Shown here piece after piece: positions 23,344 through 32,034 of a stretch of 51,820 nt of DNA (position 1 is the first letter of the stretch; each line of letters begins with the position of its first letter). Origin of the DNA: Nocardia jejuensis NBRC 103114 (lineage in GTDB: Bacteria; Actinomycetota; Actinomycetes; Mycobacteriales; Mycobacteriaceae); contig NZ_BDBU01000046.1 of NCBI RefSeq assembly GCF_001613145.1, positions 1 to 51,820 on the forward strand, read 5' to 3'. The notes beneath the pieces were generated by a model that had not been told where the DNA came from, did not search any database, and worked only from the letters and a program-made list of their open reading frames with translations. The translations under genes and the position numbers were made by a program.

Positions 23344-24471
23344 ATGTCTCCGTCTTCCGAGGATCAGGGCATGCGCCTGCAGCGCAGCAGCCGCGACCCG
23401 GCCGCCCTGATCCCCCGCCTCACCGAATGGCTGGCGACACAACTGCCCGAGAAGGCCGACCCGACTCTCGCACTCGGATCCGGCATCGACAGCAACGGCA
23501 TGTCGGCGGAGACCCTCACGCTCACTCTGAGCTGGCGTGAAGCCGGGGAATCGCAGGTCGCCGAACTGATCGCCCGGGTGGTACCGGCTCCGGGCGACTT
23601 CCCCGTCTACGAGACCTACAGCCTGCCCGACCAATTCGAGGTCATGCGCATCGTGGCCGACGCCGGCGGCGTGCCGGTGCCGCGGGTTCGGTTTCTCGAG
23701 CCGACCGGTGAGGTACTGGGCACGCCTTTCCTGCTGATGGACCGCGTCCAGGGCCAGGTGCCGCCCGATGTCATGCCCTACACGTTCGGCGACAACTGGC
23801 TCTTCGACGCCACGCCCGAGCAACAGCGCCGCGTGCAGGAAAGCACGATCGAGACCATGGCGGCGCTGCATGCGATCCCGAACGCCGCAACCACTTTCGC
23901 GTTCCTTGACGCCGCACAGGCCGGTGCGAGTGTGCTCGAACGAAACCTGAACCGAGCCAGGGCGTGGTACGAGTTCGCGGCGCGCGATATCGGTCCGTCA
24001 CCGTTGGCGGAGCGAATCCTGAGATGGCTCGGGGACAACGTGCCGCAGTCCCACGAGACCGTGCTGTCCTGGGGTGACGCGCGCCTCGGCAACTGCATGT
24101 ACCGGGACTTCGCGCCGGTCGCCGTGCTCGACTGGGAAATGGCGACCATCGGCCCCCGCGAGCTCGACGTGGCCTGGATGGTGTTCGGGCACCGCGTTTT
24201 TCACGCGATCGCCCAGAACTTCGGTCTGCCTGGCATGCCGGACTTCATGCGCGAGCAGGACGTGCGGGCGAGCTACGCCGCGCACTCGGGCGTCGAACTC
24301 GCCGACCTGACCTGGTACACGATGTTCGCCGCCCTGAACTACAGCGTCGTCTTCCTGCGCGCGGGAGGTCGGCAGATCCACTTCGGCGAGATGGAACGCC
24401 CCGACGACATCGAAGTGCTGCTCCATCACCGCGCACTCGTGGAAGAACTGCTCACCGAACTCGGCGCCTGA
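23344..24471 (+). CDS. APH-type phosphotransferase family protein
   Basis: 375 residues. The kinase-like fold shows the catalytic Brenner-type motif SWGDARLGNCMYRDF and the metal-binding VAVLDWEMATIGPRELDVAW. The closest group is the aminoglycoside-phosphotransferase-like proteins found with acyl-CoA dehydrogenases and other lipid-degradation genes (ACAD10/11-like), not true resistance enzymes. The substrate is unknown. CAGGAG precedes the ATG. The F420-type gene follows 43 bases later. Confidence 0.85.
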   Translation: MSPSSEDQGMRLQRSSRDPAALIPRLTEWLATQLPEKADPTLALGSGIDSNGMSAETLTLTLSWREAGESQVAELIARVVPAPGDFPVYETYSLPDQFEVMRIVADAGGVPVPRVRFLEPTGEVLGTPFLLMDRVQGQVPPDVMPYTFGDNWLFDATPEQQRRVQESTIETMAALHAIPNAATTFAFLDAAQAGASVLERNLNRARAWYEFAARDIGPSPLAERILRWLGDNVPQSHETVLSWGDARLGNCMYRDFAPVAVLDWEMATIGPRELDVAWMVFGHRVFHAIAQNFGLPGMPDFMREQDVRASYAAHSGVELADLTWYTMFAALNYSVVFLRAGGRQIHFGEMERPDDIEVLLHHRALVEELLTELGA

Positions 24472-24514
24472 CACCCGGCCTCGACTCCACAACCTCTGGG
24501 AAAGAACAACTCTC

Positions 24515-25603
24515 GTGATCGACCAACTGAACGAACTGGCCTACTACTGCATCACCCGGCACCCAGCGGACGCCCGTGTCCTGCTGCCCGAGGCCCGCGA
24601 CGCGGAGCGACTCGGACTCGGCTCGTGCATGATCGGCGAGCGCATGACGGTCAAGGACTCCGCCGTGCTGTCCGGCGGCCTCGCCGGATGCACGACCGAC
24701 CTCGGAATCGCCGCCGCCGCAACGAATCACCACACCCGGCATCCGATGGTGACCGCGACGATCGGCTCGACCATGCAGGCGATGACGGAGGGCCGCTACG
24801 CCATGGCGTTCGGTCGCGGGATGGCGGCGAACTGGAAGGCGATCGGCCTGCCCGCCGTCACCGAGGCCCAGCTGCGGGATTTCGTCGGCATCCTGCGCCG
24901 CCTGTGGAACGGCGAGACGATCCTGAATCATGATGGGCCCGCGGGCACATGGCCGGTCCTGTATCACCAGAACGGGCTCGACGACGCACCCCCGATCGGG
25001 TTCGTCGCGGTAGGCCCGAAGACTCTCGAACTCGCGGGTGAGATCGGCGACTTCGTCGTGCTGCACACCTTCTTCTCCGACGAGGCCACCGCCAATTCCG
25101 TTGCGGCGGTGCGCCGCGGCGCCGAACGAGCGGGCAAGGATCCCGACAGTGTCCGCATCTGGTCGTGCCTGGCGACCGCGAGTGACGCGCTCTCCGAGGC
25201 CGATCAGCTGCGCCGGCGCACCGGTCGCCTGGTGACGTACCTGCAGGCGTACGCCGACATCCTGATCAGCGCCAACGGCTGGGATCCACAGGTGTGGGAC
25301 CGAATCCGCGCCACTCAGCTGTTCCAGGACGCCGCGGCCGCCGGGCCTATCGACGCCTCCGCGTCCGTCGAGGTGCTCGAGCAGTTCGACGCCCTCATTC
25401 CGGACGAATGGCTCGATTCGGCCGCGTACGGCACCGCACAGCAGTGCGTGCGGAAGATCTCCCGCGAGCTGGACCTCGGCTGCCACTCGGTGATCATGCA
25501 CGGCGCGAGCCCGCACGAACTGGAGTCGATCGTCGAGGACTACCGCGCGAACCGACCCACCCTGCGCCGCGCCGTCGCGGCGAATCCGGGAAAGTTCGCC
25601 TGA
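24515..25603 (+). CDS. Luciferase-like F420-dependent oxidoreductase
   Basis: 362 residues, luciferase-like monooxygenase fold, resembling the TIGR03857 F420-type subgroup. Features include the N-terminal DAERLGLGSCMIGER, RHPMVTATIGSTMQAMTEGRYAMAFGRG around the cofactor loop, and PIGFVAVGPKTLELAGEIGD. These enzymes use F420 (or flavin) to reduce or oxidise small molecules. It probably works with the preceding phosphotransferase in a degradation route. The start is GTG 24515 after GGGAAAG. Confidence 0.87.
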   Translation: MIDQLNELAYYCITRHPADARVLLPEARDAERLGLGSCMIGERMTVKDSAVLSGGLAGCTTDLGIAAAATNHHTRHPMVTATIGSTMQAMTEGRYAMAFGRGMAANWKAIGLPAVTEAQLRDFVGILRRLWNGETILNHDGPAGTWPVLYHQNGLDDAPPIGFVAVGPKTLELAGEIGDFVVLHTFFSDEATANSVAAVRRGAERAGKDPDSVRIWSCLATASDALSEADQLRRRTGRLVTYLQAYADILISANGWDPQVWDRIRATQLFQDAAAAGPIDASASVEVLEQFDALIPDEWLDSAAYGTAQQCVRKISRELDLGCHSVIMHGASPHELESIVEDYRANRPTLRRAVAANPGKFA

Positions 25604-25620
25604 GAGAACGGGTCTCGCAT

Positions 25621-25655
25621 CCGCCGGGCCGACCTCCATCGCGTCGGCTCGGCGG
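25621..25655 (+). terminator. Hairpin after the F420-type oxidoreductase gene
   Basis: Arms 25621-25633 and 25643-25655 pair over 12 of 13 positions around a nine-base loop, 17 bases after the stop. It should end the TetR-phosphotransferase-oxidoreductase transcript. Confidence 0.65.
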
Positions 25656-25998
25656 CCGGATTCGTGAATCAGGACATCGGGAGCGAACCGGCCATTTCCG
25701 GCGCGGGATCTCGGCGGGGACGGTGGCCGCCGCCAAGACGGTACCCACCCCCAGCCCTGCCATCGGCCGACTGCCGGGTGCGTGCCGATCAGGTGACGGC
25801 CATCCCGGCGCACTGCGGATTCATCACCGCCGCAGAGCGATCGGGCGCCCGAGATCCGGCTTCGGCCAGGCGAAACATGATACCGGTGTCCTTATCGGGT
25901 ATCCAAAGCTGTTGCTGATCAACGTATTCGCGCGATATTTGCGGTCTCCATGCCGCATAATTGTGGCGATTCGACCACACCACACCGAGGAGTCTGCG
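25656..25998. other. Intergenic region upstream of the methyltransferase
   Basis: About 340 bases without a supported gene. Bases 25890-25980 are markedly less GC-rich than the surroundings and probably hold the promoter for the gene at 25999; TTGCTG at 25912 and TATTTG near 25936 form a weak pair with 18-base spacing. Confidence 0.4.
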
Positions 25999-26835
25999 AT
26001 GCCCGAGTCCGACTACCCGAGCTCGGTGCCGGTCGGGGTGGACACCACCCGCGCCAGCATCGCCCGGGTGTACGACGCCTTCCTGCACGGCAAGGACAAC
26101 TTCGCGGTCGACCGCGAGGTGCTCGCCCGAGTGCAGGCCGTCGCCCCGCAGGCGACCGACCTGGCCTGGGCCAACCGTGACTTCCTGATCCGAGTGTGCC
26201 GCTTCCTGGTTCGCAACGCGGGTATCGACCAGTTCCTCGACCTCGGGTCGGGGCTGCCGACGGCCGAGAACACCCACCAGGTGGTCCAGCGCGTCAATCC
26301 CGACGCGCGGGTGGCGTACGTGGACAACGATCCGATGGTCCTGGCGCACGGCCGGGCCCTGCTGGCCGAGAACAGCAAGGCCACGATCTCCACCTGCGAC
26401 ATCTTCCAACCGCTGGAAGTACTCAAGAGCGCATCGGTTCTCGAGCATCTGGATTTCTCCCGCCCGGTGGCACTGTTACAGGTGGGGACGCTGCACCATT
26501 ACCTCGGCGACGACTCGGCCGAGATCATGCAGACCTATATCGACGCGCTGCCCTCCGGATCGTTCGTGGCGATCTCGCACTTCTTCGACCCGAAGGATCC
26601 GCAGGAGCCCGAGCTCAGCGAATTGGCGGAGAAGATGGAGGACAAGTTCATCCACAGCCCGATGGGCAGCGGCCGTTTCCGCACCCGCGAGGAAATCCAG
26701 GCCATGTTCGGTGATCTGGAAATGATCGAACCCGGACTGGTGCTGTGCGACGACTGGTGGCAGGACGGCCCGCGCATGAGCATGCTCAGCGCCGTGCGGC
26801 ACTGCATCGTCGGTGGCGTCGGCCGCAAGCCGTAA
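25999..26835 (+). CDS. SAM-dependent methyltransferase, DUF574 (PF04672) type
   Basis: 278 residues. It begins with the family hallmark: SIARVYDAFLHGKDNFAVDREV, followed by the SAM-binding loop QFLDLGSGLPT and VAYVDNDPMVLAHGRALL. This family is expanded in Actinobacteria, especially Streptomyces and Nocardia, and its substrates are largely unknown. GAGGAG precedes the ATG. It stands alone between two hairpins, so it is probably transcribed by itself. Confidence 0.9.
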   Translation: MPESDYPSSVPVGVDTTRASIARVYDAFLHGKDNFAVDREVLARVQAVAPQATDLAWANRDFLIRVCRFLVRNAGIDQFLDLGSGLPTAENTHQVVQRVNPDARVAYVDNDPMVLAHGRALLAENSKATISTCDIFQPLEVLKSASVLEHLDFSRPVALLQVGTLHHYLGDDSAEIMQTYIDALPSGSFVAISHFFDPKDPQEPELSELAEKMEDKFIHSPMGSGRFRTREEIQAMFGDLEMIEPGLVLCDDWWQDGPRMSMLSAVRHCIVGGVGRKP

Positions 26836-26857
26836 CGGACGAGCCGGTCGCATGGAT

Positions 26858-26890
26858 GGGCCGGCCGAACCTGCGCCGGTCGGACGGCCC
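26858..26890 (+). terminator. Hairpin after the methyltransferase gene
   Basis: Arms 26858-26868 and 26880-26890 pair at 10 of 11 positions around an 11-base loop, 22 bases after the stop codon. Confidence 0.6.
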
Positions 26891-26974
26891 GAAAAGCTGA
26901 CCGACCGACCGGTTGACAGGTCTTCGCACCGGGGGCAAAGTCGTTGGGGCAGGGTCGTTCTGGGGAGGAAAACG

Positions 26975-27412
26975 ATGGCGAACGGATTCTCGGGCACGGT
27001 CGCGGCCGTAGCGGTACGCCTGTCGTCCATGATGGGGCCGCGCAGAATGCGCACCCTGGCGAAATTCAACAGGTACGTCACCAACCCGGTTCAGCGACTC
27101 TGGGCGCCCCGGCTTGCACACTACGCGCTGATCGAACACGTCGGCCGCAAGTCCGGCAAGACCTTTCGAACCCCGGTCATGGTCTTCGTCGAGAACGACG
27201 CCCTCTCGGTCCTGCTGAACTACGGCGCCGGCTCCGATTGGGTCCGCAACATCCAAGCCGCCGACGGCGCCGAGCTGACCCACCGCGGCCGCCGCTACCG
27301 CCTCACCGACCCCCGAGTCCTGCCCTCGAACTCACCGGACCTCCCCATCCAGATCCGCGAAGCCGGAACCCACGCCGACAGCGCCCTGTACGGAATCCTG
27401 GCCCCCATCTGA
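26975..27412 (+). CDS. Ddn-like deazaflavin-dependent nitroreductase family protein
   Basis: 145 residues. The core LIEHVGRKSGKTFRTPVMVF ... YGAGSDWVRNIQAADGAELTHRGRRYRL is the signature of the DUF385/Ddn group of small F420H2-dependent reductases of mycobacteria and nocardiae. They reduce quinones and nitroaromatics. The N-terminus is basic and amphipathic, as in membrane-associated members. GGGGAGG precedes ATG 26975. It stands alone. Confidence 0.88.
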   Translation: MANGFSGTVAAVAVRLSSMMGPRRMRTLAKFNRYVTNPVQRLWAPRLAHYALIEHVGRKSGKTFRTPVMVFVENDALSVLLNYGAGSDWVRNIQAADGAELTHRGRRYRLTDPRVLPSNSPDLPIQIREAGTHADSALYGILAPI

Positions 27413-27435
27413 TCCGAGGTCTCACCGCGGCCGCC

Positions 27436-27467
27436 CGAGGGCGATCGCTCATCGGCCGCCGCCCTCG
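27436..27467 (+). terminator. Candidate terminator after the Ddn-like gene
   Basis: CGAGGGCG (27436-27443) and CGCCCTCG (27460-27467) form an 8-bp perfect stem with a 16-base loop, 24 bases after the stop. Confidence 0.45.
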
Positions 27468-27953
27468 CCGTGACGGTACGGCAGGGTCATCGATCGCAAT
27501 CGTCGGCCACACGTTCATCCTCGCCTAATGTGTTGCCCGACACTCGTGTTCGCGGCCATTGACAGTATCCGCCATGTCACTGCCACGGGGGTGGGCGGCG
27601 GGTTGCGCGATCAGTGCTGACCGGTGTGATTCTCGCGGCGGAGGCCGGCGTGTGCGGCCACAGGGGGTGTGGTGGTCGGTGTGATTTCGCACTCTGCCGG
27701 GTCGATCGGCGAATATCTGTGGTGGCGTGGACGGTTCGGGGTCGGTGTGGGGCGGGTGCTCGCCAATGGCCTGATGGGGACGCTCGTGGCGGGTGAGTGA
27801 GCGCCGCCGGGGAGGGTTCTACACCGGATTCGCGGTTGGGCCGAATGCCGTCGGCAGGTGCGCGCGAGGCCATTTCACCGATTTGCGGGACCTCCGGGCA
27901 GCTAGGAAGCTGGTCCGGTTCCGAGTTGCCGCAGTAAGGGAGGACTTCACACC
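27468..27953. other. Long non-coding leader region upstream of kshA
   Basis: Nearly 490 bases with no convincing gene. Bases 27590-27800 are strongly G-rich on the plus strand and contain the direct repeat CGGTGTGATT twice (around 27620 and 27677). A -35-like TTGACA sits near 27559. No KstR-type AACNNGTT palindrome is seen. The kshA ribosome site GGGAGG is at the far end. Confidence 0.45.
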
Positions 27954-29117
27954 ATGGCCGCTACTCCCCCTGTGCAAACCCATAGGGTCCGCGAGATCGA
28001 TGTGGGCGCCGCGCCTTCCCGGTACGCGCGGGGCTGGCACTGCGTGGGTTTGGCCGCCTCGTTCCGGGACGGCGAACCGCACTCGATCGAGGCGTTCGGC
28101 ACCAAGCTGGTGGTGTGGGCCGACAATGACGGTGACCTCAAGGTGCTCGACGGTTACTGCCGTCACCTGGGCGCGGATCTATCCCGGGGCACGATCAAGG
28201 ACGGCAATATCGCGTGCCCGTTCCATGACTGGCGCTGGAGCGGTTCGGGCAAGTGCGCCGATATCCCGTACGCGCGGCGCGTTCCGCCGCTGGCCCGCAC
28301 TCGCGCCTGGACCACGCTCGAGCGCAACGGGCAGCTGTTCGTGTGGCACGACCACGAGGGCAATCAGCCCCCGCCCGAGGTCACCATCCCGTGGATCGAG
28401 GGCCCGTTCGAGCAGGACGGCAGCCACAATCCCGAGTGGACGCAGTGGACCTGGAACTCGCTGCTCATCGAGGGCGCGCACTGCCGCGAGATCATCGACA
28501 ACGTCGTGGACATGGCGCACTTCTTCTACATCCACTACGCCTTCCCGGTGCACTTCAAGAACGTGTTCGAAGGCCATGTCGCCACGCAGTACCTGAAGAC
28601 CAAGCCGCGCACCGACATCGGGTTCGCGGCCGAGTACGGCGACACCCTGCTCACCTCCGAGGCGTCCTATTTCGGCCCGTCGTACATGATCAATCCGCTG
28701 CGAAACAACTTCGGCGGCTTCGAGATCGAGAGTGTGCTGATCAACTGCCACTACCCGGTCAGTCAGAATTCCTTCGTCCTGCAGTGGGGTATGACCCTGC
28801 ACAAGCCCGCCGGCCTGCCGGACGAGGCCGCGGACATGATGGTGAACCAGATGGAGCAGGGCATCAGCGTCGGCTTCCTGCAGGACGTGGAGATCTGGAA
28901 GCACAAGTCCAAGATCGACAATCCGCTGCTGTGCGAGGACGACGGCCCGGTCTATCACCTGCGCCGGTGGTACGAGCAGTTCTATGTCGACGTCGCCGAT
29001 ATCGATCCGAAGTCGGTGAGCCGCTTGGAGTTCGAGGTCGACACCACCAAGGCAAACGAGGCGTGGGAAGCCGAGGTCGCCGACAACCTCGCCCAGCGCG
29101 CGCTCGAGAAAACCTAG
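27954..29117 (+). CDS. kshA: 3-ketosteroid 9-alpha-hydroxylase, oxygenase subunit
   Basis: 387 residues. The Rieske 2Fe-2S ligands are Cys69/His71 and Cys88/His91 (GYCRHLGADLSRG ... IACPFHDWRW). The mononuclear iron site shows Asp186, His189 and His194 in NVVDMAHFFYIH. Length and the YARGWHCVG start match KshA of Rhodococcus and Mycobacterium, which hydroxylates C9 of the steroid nucleus and leads to ring B opening. Its reductase partner KshB is not in the window. GGGAGG precedes the ATG. The stop shares CTAG with the convergent SGNH gene. Confidence 0.9.
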   Translation: MAATPPVQTHRVREIDVGAAPSRYARGWHCVGLAASFRDGEPHSIEAFGTKLVVWADNDGDLKVLDGYCRHLGADLSRGTIKDGNIACPFHDWRWSGSGKCADIPYARRVPPLARTRAWTTLERNGQLFVWHDHEGNQPPPEVTIPWIEGPFEQDGSHNPEWTQWTWNSLLIEGAHCREIIDNVVDMAHFFYIHYAFPVHFKNVFEGHVATQYLKTKPRTDIGFAAEYGDTLLTSEASYFGPSYMINPLRNNFGGFEIESVLINCHYPVSQNSFVLQWGMTLHKPAGLPDEAADMMVNQMEQGISVGFLQDVEIWKHKSKIDNPLLCEDDGPVYHLRRWYEQFYVDVADIDPKSVSRLEFEVDTTKANEAWEAEVADNLAQRALEKT

Positions 29118-29893
29118 GACGGCCCGTCGTCGTACGGAAGCAGGTCGGGTCGTTTGGCCGGGCGGCCGTCTCCGGAGGATCGACCGGTGATCCGACGCCC
29201 GATCCACGGACCCAGGTGCTCACGCGCGAACCGCAGATCACCGATCCGCCGGGTGCCCCAACTCGGCGGCACGGTGGCGGCCAGCGGGGCCAGCCAATCG
29301 TCCTCGGCATCCATGCCCAGGCCCTGCCACACCGCTTCGGCCACCCGCCGATGTCCCTCGGCGGTCAGGTGCAGCCGGTCCACGTCCCACATCCGCTGAT
29401 CACCCAGGACCGCCGCGCCGTAGAGGTCCACGACCACCGCGTCGTGCTCGGCCGCGAGTTCCTCGACGATGGTGAACAGTTCCTCCACCCGCGGGCGGAA
29501 CCGTTCGAAAACCGGGCCGTTGCGGCCCGGACTGCGCATCAGCACCAGTTGTTTGCAGGAGGGTGCGAGCATCTCGACGGCCTCGGTGAGCTTCGCGCGG
29601 ACCCGGCCCATGTCGACCTTGGGCCGCAGGGTGTCGTTCAAACCGCCGACGAGGGTCACCACATCGGCCCGCATCGCGGCGGCGAGCGGGGCCTGCTCCT
29701 CGGCGATCTGCCCGATGAGTTTGCCTCGGACCGCGAGGTTGGCGTATCGGAATCCGGGTGTGCGGGCGGCCATGCGCGCGGCGAGCAGGTCGGCCCAGCC
29801 GCGATAGGAACCGTCGGGCAGCGCGTCGGACATGCCCTCGGTGAACGAGTCGCCGACCGCGACGAAGCTGGTGTAGGTGGGATTCGTTTCCAT
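29114..29893 (-). CDS. SGNH/GDSL-type hydrolase
   Basis: 259 residues. Block I is FVAVGDSFTEGM with the nucleophile Ser, block II has Gly in LAVRGKLIGQI, block III is VTLVGGLNDTL with Asn, and block V is WDVDRLHLTAEGHRRVA with Asp and His. No signal peptide is seen, so it is probably a cytosolic esterase or lipase-like enzyme; the substrate is unknown. It is convergent with kshA and the two stops share CTAG. The start at ATG 29893 lacks a strong ribosome site. Confidence 0.88.
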   Translation of the reverse strand: METNPTYTSFVAVGDSFTEGMSDALPDGSYRGWADLLAARMAARTPGFRYANLAVRGKLIGQIAEEQAPLAAAMRADVVTLVGGLNDTLRPKVDMGRVRAKLTEAVEMLAPSCKQLVLMRSPGRNGPVFERFRPRVEELFTIVEELAAEHDAVVVDLYGAAVLGDQRMWDVDRLHLTAEGHRRVAEAVWQGLGMDAEDDWLAPLAATVPPSWGTRRIGDLRFAREHLGPWIGRRITGRSSGDGRPAKRPDLLPYDDGPS

Positions 29894-29986
29894 GACTAAG
29901 CAATCGTATCCCTGCCGCCCGCGCACCGGCCGCGGGGCGCGAGCGCGGCGCGCAGCCCGACCGCGACCCGCCGAACACCCGGGCGA

Positions 29987-31135
29987 CTACGGCCGATCGA
30001 CCGGAATCGCCGACGACTCGAGTACCTGACCCGCAGGCTTTCGCACCCCGCCGTAGATACCCCGCCACACGATGAACGGCTGCAACCGCGACCACGCCGG
30101 AATCCGGAACGCCCGGCCACCCGGACCGAATATCTCCAGGATGTCGCGCTGCGTCCCGACCACCGAACCCCACCGCCGCGCCGCGGCGGTGAACCGTTTC
30201 GCGCGTCTCCCGTCCAGGTCGGCCCGAATGTTGTGTGCCAGCAGCCCATCCGCGCGACTGCGGGCCGAGGTGCGCAGCGGGTCGGTCGCGGCGACATCGC
30301 CGATCGCGTAGACCCCGGGCGCGGACGGGACGCGCAGATACTCGTCGACCACGACGAATCCGCGATCGTCCAGCAGGCTGTCCGGCAGCCACGTCGTGTT
30401 CGGGGTGGTGCGGCCGATCGTCCACAGCACGGCATCGGCACTGCTCGCGTCCTGCCCGGTACTCCATTCGACCGGTCCGGCGGTGATCTCGTCGCAGCCG
30501 AAACCCTCGGGCACCACCGCGCGATGCCCCGGATGCAGGCCGACCCCGAGGTTCCGCAGCCGTGCGCTCAGCGCCGACCAGACCTTGCCGTGATGCTGCG
30601 GGAGTGCGCGCTCACCGGGGAAGTACAGGTCCACCCGGGTGCCCGGCCAGGTGGTGGCCACATTCAGGGCACTGCTCACCGCGGCCGCGCCACCGCCGAG
30701 CACGATGACCGACTCGGCGGCCGCGAGACGGCGGTGATCCGCGGCGATCGCGGCCGCGACCTGATCGGCGCTCTGCAGATCCGGGCGGCGCCAGAACCCG
30801 TTCGTCACACCGGTCGCGATCACCAGAACGTCGTACGACTCGGTGGCGGCGATTCCGTCGGGCCCGGTGAGATGAACCCGACGGGTCTCGAGGTCCACTC
30901 CGGTCAGCGTGCCGTGCACCGTTCGCACCCGATCGAGGCGGCGATAGCGGTCGAAGGACACCCAGTAGTCGCGCGCCCACTCGTGCGGACGGGACAGCCG
31001 CATGCCGAGCTCCTGGCCGCTGACCAGTCCGGGTTTGCTCGAAATACCCACCACGTCGGCGTATTTGGCGAGATGGATGGCCGTGAGCAGTCCGGTGTCG
31101 CCGAGACCGGCGATGAGAATCCGTGGCCGGTTCAC
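29987..31135 (-). CDS. NDH-2/AIF-like pyridine nucleotide-disulphide oxidoreductase
   Basis: 382 residues. The FAD-binding start is RILIAGLGDTGLLTAIHLAK, the NAD(P)H-binding part VIVLGGGAAAVSSALNVA, and the C-terminal FAD contact GVYAIGDVAATDPL. This is the layout of type II NADH dehydrogenases and AIF-like reductases. It has no Cys pair for disulphide chemistry. The GTG start overlaps the stop of the DUF1295 gene as GTGA, so the two are co-translated and may form an electron-transfer pair. Confidence 0.87.
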   Translation of the reverse strand: MNRPRILIAGLGDTGLLTAIHLAKYADVVGISSKPGLVSGQELGMRLSRPHEWARDYWVSFDRYRRLDRVRTVHGTLTGVDLETRRVHLTGPDGIAATESYDVLVIATGVTNGFWRRPDLQSADQVAAAIAADHRRLAAAESVIVLGGGAAAVSSALNVATTWPGTRVDLYFPGERALPQHHGKVWSALSARLRNLGVGLHPGHRAVVPEGFGCDEITAGPVEWSTGQDASSADAVLWTIGRTTPNTTWLPDSLLDDRGFVVVDEYLRVPSAPGVYAIGDVAATDPLRTSARSRADGLLAHNIRADLDGRRAKRFTAAARRWGSVVGTQRDILEIFGPGGRAFRIPAWSRLQPFIVWRGIYGGVRKPAGQVLESSAIPVDRP

Positions 31136-32022
31136 GCCGCGCCCACCTTCGCGCGGCGCGGCGGGCGCGGGACGAAGCGCGGCACGCGGTCGATGATCTC
31201 CTGGTAGTCCGGCCGCCGTTCGAGGCTGCGCTGCTCCATCATCGGAATGCTCGCGCCCTGGAACATCGCGACCATGCCGATCGCGCCGAGGAACACCCAC
31301 CACCAGTGCTGCGGCGCGGCGGCCAGGCCGAACAGGCCCAGCGCGAACCAGAAGCCGAACTCGCCGAAGTAGTTCGGATGCCGCGACCAGCTCCAGAGCC
31401 CCCGGTCCATCGCCTGACCCGGGCGGCGGCGCGCGGCGAAGCGATACATCTGCAGATCGGCGACGAACGAGAGCGTCACCGCGCCGATTCCGATCAGCAA
31501 CGCGAGCGCGTCCAGCCATCCGATTCCCCGGTCGGTGGTGGTCAGCACGGCGTACACCGGCAGCATCCCCGCGAACACCTGCAGGGTCGGGAACACGTGG
31601 ATCCCCATCAGATCGGCCAGCGCTTCGGCTTTGCCCGCCTTGGCGCGCAGCATCGGATAGCGCCAATCCTCATGGTGCAGACCGGGAAACGCGTAGAGCC
31701 AGTTCCCCGTCAACCGGATCGACCAGAACACGACGACACCCAGCACCAGCCAGGCCCGGGCGCTGTTCGCCGGAGTGCCGATCTCGACCCACCAGGCGAT
31801 CATCAGCAATGGCGGCAGCACGCTCCAGTAGGCGTCGTAGAAACTCGAGTTCTTGTGCAGGCGGCTGGCGGCGAACACCACGAGCGTGGCGATCAGATCC
31901 GCGATCAATCCGTCCAGAAGCAGTGAGAAGGTTTCCGGTCCCCAGGCCAGCCACGCACCGCCCGCTCCGAAGGCCAGGAGGTAGGCGACCCCGACACGCA
32001 CGATCGACTCGGTCTTGCTCAT
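31132..32022 (-). CDS. DUF1295 / steroid 5-alpha-reductase-like membrane protein
   Basis: 296 residues with about six or seven hydrophobic segments. The conserved C-terminal motif GLWSWSRHPNYFGEFGFWF defines the DUF1295 branch of the isoprenylcysteine methyltransferase/steroid 5-alpha-reductase superfamily. Members reduce double bonds or methylate hydrophobic substrates at the membrane; the exact activity is unknown. It is coupled to an FAD-dependent NAD(P)H oxidoreductase (GTGA overlap), which could supply electrons. kshA nearby makes a steroid link possible but unproven. Confidence 0.88.
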   Translation of the reverse strand: MSKTESIVRVGVAYLLAFGAGGAWLAWGPETFSLLLDGLIADLIATLVVFAASRLHKNSSFYDAYWSVLPPLLMIAWWVEIGTPANSARAWLVLGVVVFWSIRLTGNWLYAFPGLHHEDWRYPMLRAKAGKAEALADLMGIHVFPTLQVFAGMLPVYAVLTTTDRGIGWLDALALLIGIGAVTLSFVADLQMYRFAARRRPGQAMDRGLWSWSRHPNYFGEFGFWFALGLFGLAAAPQHWWWVFLGAIGMVAMFQGASIPMMEQRSLERRPDYQEIIDRVPRFVPRPPRRAKVGAA

Positions 32023-32034
32023 GCGATGACCGTA

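Noticed and set aside
23344..24471. Calling the phosphotransferase an aminoglycoside resistance gene
   Set aside because: The sequence and neighbours fit the ACAD10/11-like phosphotransferase group linked to lipid breakdown, not resistance.
27577..27873. 98-codon frame on the minus strand upstream of kshA
   Set aside because: Pro/Arg/Ser-rich low-complexity sequence, no ribosome site, typical shadow of G-rich non-coding DNA.
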